From: Rhodospirillaceae bacterium
GTDB lineage: Bacteria > Pseudomonadota > Alphaproteobacteria > MPNO01 > UBA2964
Assembly (NCBI GenBank): GCA_018660305.1
Contig: JABJKO010000083.1
Coordinates: 1 to 27,303 of the forward strand
Length of the DNA: 27,303 nucleotides
Reading direction: 5' to 3'
Shown: positions 24,256-27,303 of the stretch, in pieces
Layout: every line of letters begins with the position of its first letter
Position numbering within the stretch: the stretch's first letter is position 1
Position numbers and translations under genes: made by a program
The notes under the pieces: model-generated
What the model was told of the DNA's origin: nothing
Database searches by the model: none
Seen by the model: only the letters and a program-made list of their open reading frames with translations

Positions 24256-24308
24256 GCCCCATCGGGGAATTTTTTTAGAAGCAGGGCACCCGATAGATAG
24301 GCGTTGAA

Positions 24309-24331
24309 GGATGCCCGCAAAGCGGGCATCC
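24309..24331 (-). terminator. Hairpin terminator downstream of pnp
   Basis: GGATGCCCGC and GCGGGCATCC form a perfect 10-bp stem with a 3-nt loop, beginning 18 nt after the pnp stop. The trailing sequence is only modestly U-containing (TTCAACG), so termination may be partial; the stem would also protect the mRNA 3' end. Confidence 0.72.
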
Positions 24332-24349
24332 CCAACAATCGGCGTTACG

Positions 24350-26473
24350 CTACTCCGCCGCCGCCGTCTCTTTGGCGATTTCCTCGCCGGTCTCCTGATT
24401 GACGACCTTCATGCTGAGCTTCACTTTGCCCCGATCGTCAATGGCCAGGACCTTGACCTTCACGATATCGCCTTCATTGACCACGTCGGTGACCTTGCCG
24501 ACACGTTCCTGCGCCAGTTCACTGATGTGACACAACCCGTCCCGCGCACCGAGGAAGTTCACGAAGGCCCCGAAATCCACGACCTTCACGACCTTGCCGG
24601 AATAGATCACCCCGATTTCGGGCTCGGCGACGATGTTCTTGATCCAGTCGATGGCCGCCTGGCCGGCATCGGAATCGACCGCCGCCACCTTGATGGTGCC
24701 GTCGTCATCGATATCGATCTTGGCGCCGGTCACCTCGCAGATTTCACGAATGACCTTGCCACCGGTTCCGATGACTTCACGGATCTTGTCCTTGGGAACG
24801 GACATGGTTGTGATCCGCGGGGCGTTGGAACTGACCCCGTCACGGGCGGTATCGAGCGCCTTGGACATTTCGCTCAGGATATGAACACGACCATCGCGTG
24901 CCTGATCCAGAGCGGTTTTCATGATCTCTTCGGTGATACCGGTGATCTTGATATCCATCTGGAGGGACGTCACGCCCTTCTCGGTGCCAGCGACCTTGAA
25001 ATCCATGTCGCCGAGATGATCCTCGTCACCGAGAATGTCCGACAAAACGGCATAGCCGCTGTCTTCCTTGATCAGACCCATGGCGATACCGGCAACCGGT
25101 GCCTCGATTGGCACACCGGCGTCCATCATGGCGAGGGACGTGCCGCAAACCGTTGCCATGGACGAAGACCCGTTGGATTCGGTGATCTCGGAGACCACGC
25201 GAATGGTATAGGGGAAATCTTCCTTGGTCGGCATGACCGCATGAATGGCGCGCCAGGCCAACTTGCCGTGACCGATTTCGCGGCGTCCGGGTGAGCGCAG
25301 GAAGCTCGCTTCGCCGACCGAATATGGCGGGAAGTTGTAATGCAGCATGAAATGCTCACGATACTCACCTTCGAGCGCATCGATGATCTGCTCATCCTGC
25401 CCGGTGCCGAGGGTGGCAACCGCCAGCGCCTGGGTTTCACCGCGGGTAAACAACGAGCTGCCATGGGAGCGCGGCAGAATACCGACTTCCGCAACGATGG
25501 GCCGGACCGTCTTGGTATCACGGCCGTCGATGCGTTGTCCGGTTTCCAGGATATTGCCGCGGACGATGGATTTCTCGAGATCCTTCAGAAGCCCCGGGAC
25601 GAGATTTTCGCTTCCCTCCGGCACTTCGAGAGCCGCGATCGCCGCCGACTTGGCCGCGCTGACTTTCTCCGTGCGCGCTTGTTTGACAGTCTCGCGATAA
25701 GCCTCCCGCAGCCCCTCTTCGGCCACTGTCTTGAGACGGCCCCGCAACTCCTCTTTCTCAGGAGCGGGCTCGGGAATGGCCCAGGGCTCTTTGGCACAGG
25801 CCTGAGCCAAATCGATAATGGCGTCGATCACCGGCTGGCATTCGCGATGGGCGAACATGACCGCGCCCAGCATGGTTTCTTCGCTCAACTGGCTGGCCTC
25901 GGATTCAACCATCAGGACGGCGTCCTTGGTACCGGCGACCATCATGTCGAGTTCGGTGCCTTCCAGCTGTTCCGTCGTCGGGTTCAGCATGAACTCGCCG
26001 TCTTTATAACCGACGCGGGCACCACCGATCGGGCCGAGGAACGGAATGCCGGAAATTGTCAGGGCGGCGGACGCGCCAACCAGAGAGACAACATCGGGAT
26101 CATTCTCGAGATCGTGGCTCAAGACCGTGCAGATAACCTGCGTCTCGTTCTGAAACCCTTTCGCGAAGAGCGGCCGGATGGGCCGATCGATAAGACGCGA
26201 TGTCAGGGTTTCTTTTTCATTCGGGCGGCCTTCACGCTTGAAGAAACCGCCGGGAATCTTGCCTGCGGCAAAGGTCTTTTCCTGGTAATTGACGGTCAGG
26301 GGGAAAAAATCGATGCCGGCTTTGGGTGATTTCTGGGCCACCGCGGTGCACAGCACCATGGTATCGCCATAGGTCACCATGACGGCGCCGTCCGCTTGTC
26401 GCGCGACTTTGCCTGTTTCGATGACGAGCTTGCGCCCGCCCCACATAAGTTCTTTTCTATGTTCAGTAAACAT
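24350..26473 (-). CDS. pnp: Polyribonucleotide nucleotidyltransferase (PNPase)
   Basis: Trimeric 3'-5' phosphorolytic exoribonuclease of the degradosome, also able to add tails. The 707-residue protein has the first RNase PH domain ([17 protein letters not shown] at the N-terminus), the helical linker, the second RNase PH domain ([29 protein letters not shown]), then a KH domain ([19 protein letters not shown]) and an S1 domain ([17 protein letters not shown]), a complete and standard layout. GGAAGGAT precedes the ATG at 26473. It is downstream of rpsO, the near-universal order. The 224-bp leader with strong hairpins suggests RNase III and PNPase-dependent autoregulation as in E. coli (inference). 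Confidence 0.98.
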   Translation of the reverse strand: MFTEHRKELMWGGRKLVIETGKVARQADGAVMVTYGDTMVLCTAVAQKSPKAGIDFFPLTVNYQEKTFAAGKIPGGFFKREGRPNEKETLTSRLIDRPIRPLFAKGFQNETQVICTVLSHDLENDPDVVSLVGASAALTISGIPFLGPIGGARVGYKDGEFMLNPTTEQLEGTELDMMVAGTKDAVLMVESEASQLSEETMLGAVMFAHRECQPVIDAIIDLAQACAKEPWAIPEPAPEKEELRGRLKTVAEEGLREAYRETVKQARTEKVSAAKSAAIAALEVPEGSENLVPGLLKDLEKSIVRGNILETGQRIDGRDTKTVRPIVAEVGILPRSHGSSLFTRGETQALAVATLGTGQDEQIIDALEGEYREHFMLHYNFPPYSVGEASFLRSPGRREIGHGKLAWRAIHAVMPTKEDFPYTIRVVSEITESNGSSSMATVCGTSLAMMDAGVPIEAPVAGIAMGLIKEDSGYAVLSDILGDEDHLGDMDFKVAGTEKGVTSLQMDIKITGITEEIMKTALDQARDGRVHILSEMSKALDTARDGVSSNAPRITTMSVPKDKIREVIGTGGKVIREICEVTGAKIDIDDDGTIKVAAVDSDAGQAAIDWIKNIVAEPEIGVIYSGKVVKVVDFGAFVNFLGARDGLCHISELAQERVGKVTDVVNEGDIVKVKVLAIDDRGKVKLSMKVVNQETGEEIAKETAAAE

Positions 26474-26524
26474 GCCTTCTATCCTTCCTTCTTGACCGGC
26501 GACGCCCTATGCGCGCCGACCATA

Positions 26525-26549
26525 AAGCGGCGGCCTTATCGCCCCGCTT
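26525..26549 (-). promoter_or_regulatory. pnp leader hairpin, candidate RNase III/PNPase autoregulation site
   Basis: AAGCGG (26525-26530) pairs with CCGCTT (26544-26549), and GGC pairs with GCC across one bulge, giving about nine pairs roughly 52-76 nt before the pnp start. A hairpin in this position is the RNase III target for PNPase autoregulation in E. coli; conservation here is inferred from position, not sequence. Confidence 0.4.
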
Positions 26550-26625
26550 CGCATCGCCGAACGGAGGCATAATCCGTCACAGCGTGCACGACCACCGCAG
26601 CCCATGCTGCACGGCCGTAGTTGGA

Positions 26626-26672
26626 GCACCGGCTCATCCGGTGCCCCTCCATGATCCCGGCATTGGCCGGGA
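26626..26672 (-). terminator. Tandem hairpins downstream of rpsO
   Basis: TCCCGGC and GCCGGGA (26655-26672) and GCACCGG and CCGGTGC (26626-26644) form two stable hairpins within about 75 nt past the rpsO stop. Both lack a U-tract, so they may attenuate, rather than stop, transcription into pnp, or protect the rpsO 3' end. Confidence 0.45.
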
Positions 26673-26697
26673 ACCGATAGAACGATGCACCAATCAA

Positions 26698-26967
26698 TTA
26701 ACGGCGCAGTCCTAGCGTCTTGATTATTTCTTCATAGCGCGTCTGGTTCTTGCGCTTCAGATAGTCCAACAATCTACGCCGTTGGCCGACCATGATCAGT
26801 AGGCCGCGGCGTGAATGAAAGTCTTTCTTATGCTCCTTGAGATGCTCGGTAAGATTTACGATCCGTTCGGTAAGGATCGAAACCTGTACTTCCGGCGAAC
26901 CTGTATCGCCTTCGGCGCGGCCGAACTCTTTGATGAGCTCTGTCTTACGCTCTTGCGTGATCGACAT
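26698..26967 (-). CDS. rpsO: 30S ribosomal protein S15
   Basis: Primary 16S rRNA-binding protein of the central domain, also forming a bridge to the 50S subunit. The start at 26967 gives [21 protein letters not shown] and 89 residues, the standard length, with AAGGAG 6 nt upstream. The conserved [17 protein letters not shown] and [20 protein letters not shown] segments are intact. A longer frame to 27084 would overlap truB and has no S15 resemblance. It is 16 bp after truB and precedes pnp. Confidence 0.98.
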   Translation of the reverse strand: MSITQERKTELIKEFGRAEGDTGSPEVQVSILTERIVNLTEHLKEHKKDFHSRRGLLIMVGQRRRLLDYLKRKNQTRYEEIIKTLGLRR

Positions 26968-26983
26968 CGTCTTCTCCTTAAAT

Positions 26984-27303
26984 CTATAGGTTGAGGACCC
27001 GAACGGGGCGGATTTCTCCACATTCCAGACGGGCCAGCGCCACTGGCTGGCCGGCGGCCATGGCACATAAAACGCTGCCTTCAACCATTTCGCCGGTCTC
27101 TACGAAGGTGCGTCCTCCCGGTCCCTGCACCCGAACTGGTCGTCCGTGTCTGAGATGATCAGCCTGGGCTGCGTTCAGAGAGAGCGCCGGGATGTCGTCC
27201 AGCGCGGTCTCAACCGCAAGCAGGTAGGCGGAAGCGGGCGCACTATGCACCAGCGACTCCAGAGATTCCAGCGAAATCGCGCCGGTTTCGTCAAAAGGTC
27301 CCG
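26984..27303 (-). CDS. truB: tRNA pseudouridine-55 synthase (C-terminal part only)
   Basis: Makes the universal pseudouridine in the T-arm of tRNA. Only the last ~106 codons are in the window; the gene runs off the right edge. The opening visible residues [17 protein letters not shown] and the following [22 protein letters not shown] match the TruB C-terminal region, followed by the short PUA-like tail ending RPVRVLNL. The catalytic Asp domain lies outside the window. Its stop is 16 bp before rpsO, and truB-rpsO-pnp is a common bacterial order, which supports the call. Confidence 0.9.
   Translation of the reverse strand, partial: GPFDETGAISLESLESLVHSAPASAYLLAVETALDDIPALSLNAAQADHLRHGRPVRVQGPGGRTFVETGEMVEGSVLCAMAAGQPVALARLECGEIRPVRVLNL

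Larger units (their letters stand above)
24092..24349 (-). other. pnp-fabA spacer: terminator plus fabA leader
   Basis: This 258-bp gap has no gene. From the pnp side it contains a strong hairpin (24309-24331), then a candidate fabA promoter (24228-24255) and a ~130-nt leader with the inverted repeat GTTCC...GGAAC (24161-24177). The repeat could be an operator or an RNA hairpin; I cannot tell which. Confidence 0.5.
26474..26697 (-). promoter_or_regulatory. rpsO-pnp spacer with multiple hairpins
   Basis: This 224-bp gap holds no gene but is densely structured. On the transcript, in order: a 7-bp hairpin CCCGGC/GCCGGG extended by T-A (26655-26672), a 7-bp hairpin GCACCGG/CCGGTGC with outer TGGA/TCCA (26622-26651), a CGTGCA/TGCACG stem that competes with an inner GCAGC/GCTGC hairpin (26583-26613), and a strong leader hairpin AAGCGG/CCGCTT plus GGC/GCC (26525-26549). 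None has a good U-tract. Confidence 0.55.

Noticed and set aside
24311..26329. Two long plus-strand frames (about 327 and 329 codons) antisense to pnp
   Set aside because: Both mirror pnp codon structure, lack ribosome-binding sites and family features.

Overview
The window is a slice of a chromosome from an alphaproteobacterium, most like the Rhodospirillales or a related marine lineage. The evidence is protein content and gene order: an Irr-type Fur regulator (a family known from Alphaproteobacteria), the order rpsT-dnaA-dnaN-recF-gyrB, the fabA-fabB-fabI set, GC-rich coding sequence, and alphaproteobacterial versions of ubiE/ubiB, coaBC and truB-rpsO-pnp. Species cannot be named from the sequence. 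I see no rRNA, tRNA, CRISPR array, insertion sequence or prophage.

Layout. (1) 1-8281, minus strand: mutM, a small exported protein, an enoyl-CoA hydratase, rpsT, then dnaA, dnaN, recF and the 5' part of gyrB. This is the replication-initiation block, with a ~530-bp AT-rich gap between rpsT and dnaA. (2) 8369-15740, plus strand: ubiE-ubiB (ubiquinone), an orphan TctC/Bug-type binding protein with its own promoter and a strong terminator, then coaBC-dut-moeB-dsrE-like (coenzyme A, dUTP removal, sulfur-carrier activation) and a haem-oxygenase-fold diiron protein behind its own promoter. (3) 15777-17605, minus strand: a translationally coupled pair, a 2-hydroxyacid dehydrogenase followed by an isocitrate-lyase/PEP-mutase family protein. 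(4) 17727-18302, plus strand: an exported double SH3-like protein. (5) 18309-27303, minus strand: truB (partial)-rpsO-pnp, fabA-fabB-fabI (anaerobic-type unsaturated fatty-acid synthesis), then irr, a rubrerythrin, an HdrB/GlpC-like Fe-S protein and a DUF3501 protein.

Most genes are housekeeping and easily recognised. The two places most likely to hold undescribed biology are the irr-rubrerythrin-FeS-DUF3501 group (a probable iron/peroxide-linked redox module with no known substrate) and the diiron protein at 15054-15740, whose metal-ligand spacing resembles the CADD/pABA-synthase group. Regulatory structure is visible as well: a good rpsT promoter, intrinsic terminators after the binding-protein gene and pnp, several hairpins in the rpsO-pnp spacer consistent with PNPase autoregulation, and a strong imperfect hairpin between rubrerythrin and the Fe-S gene. 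Promoter calls rest on hexamer matching by eye and are tentative.
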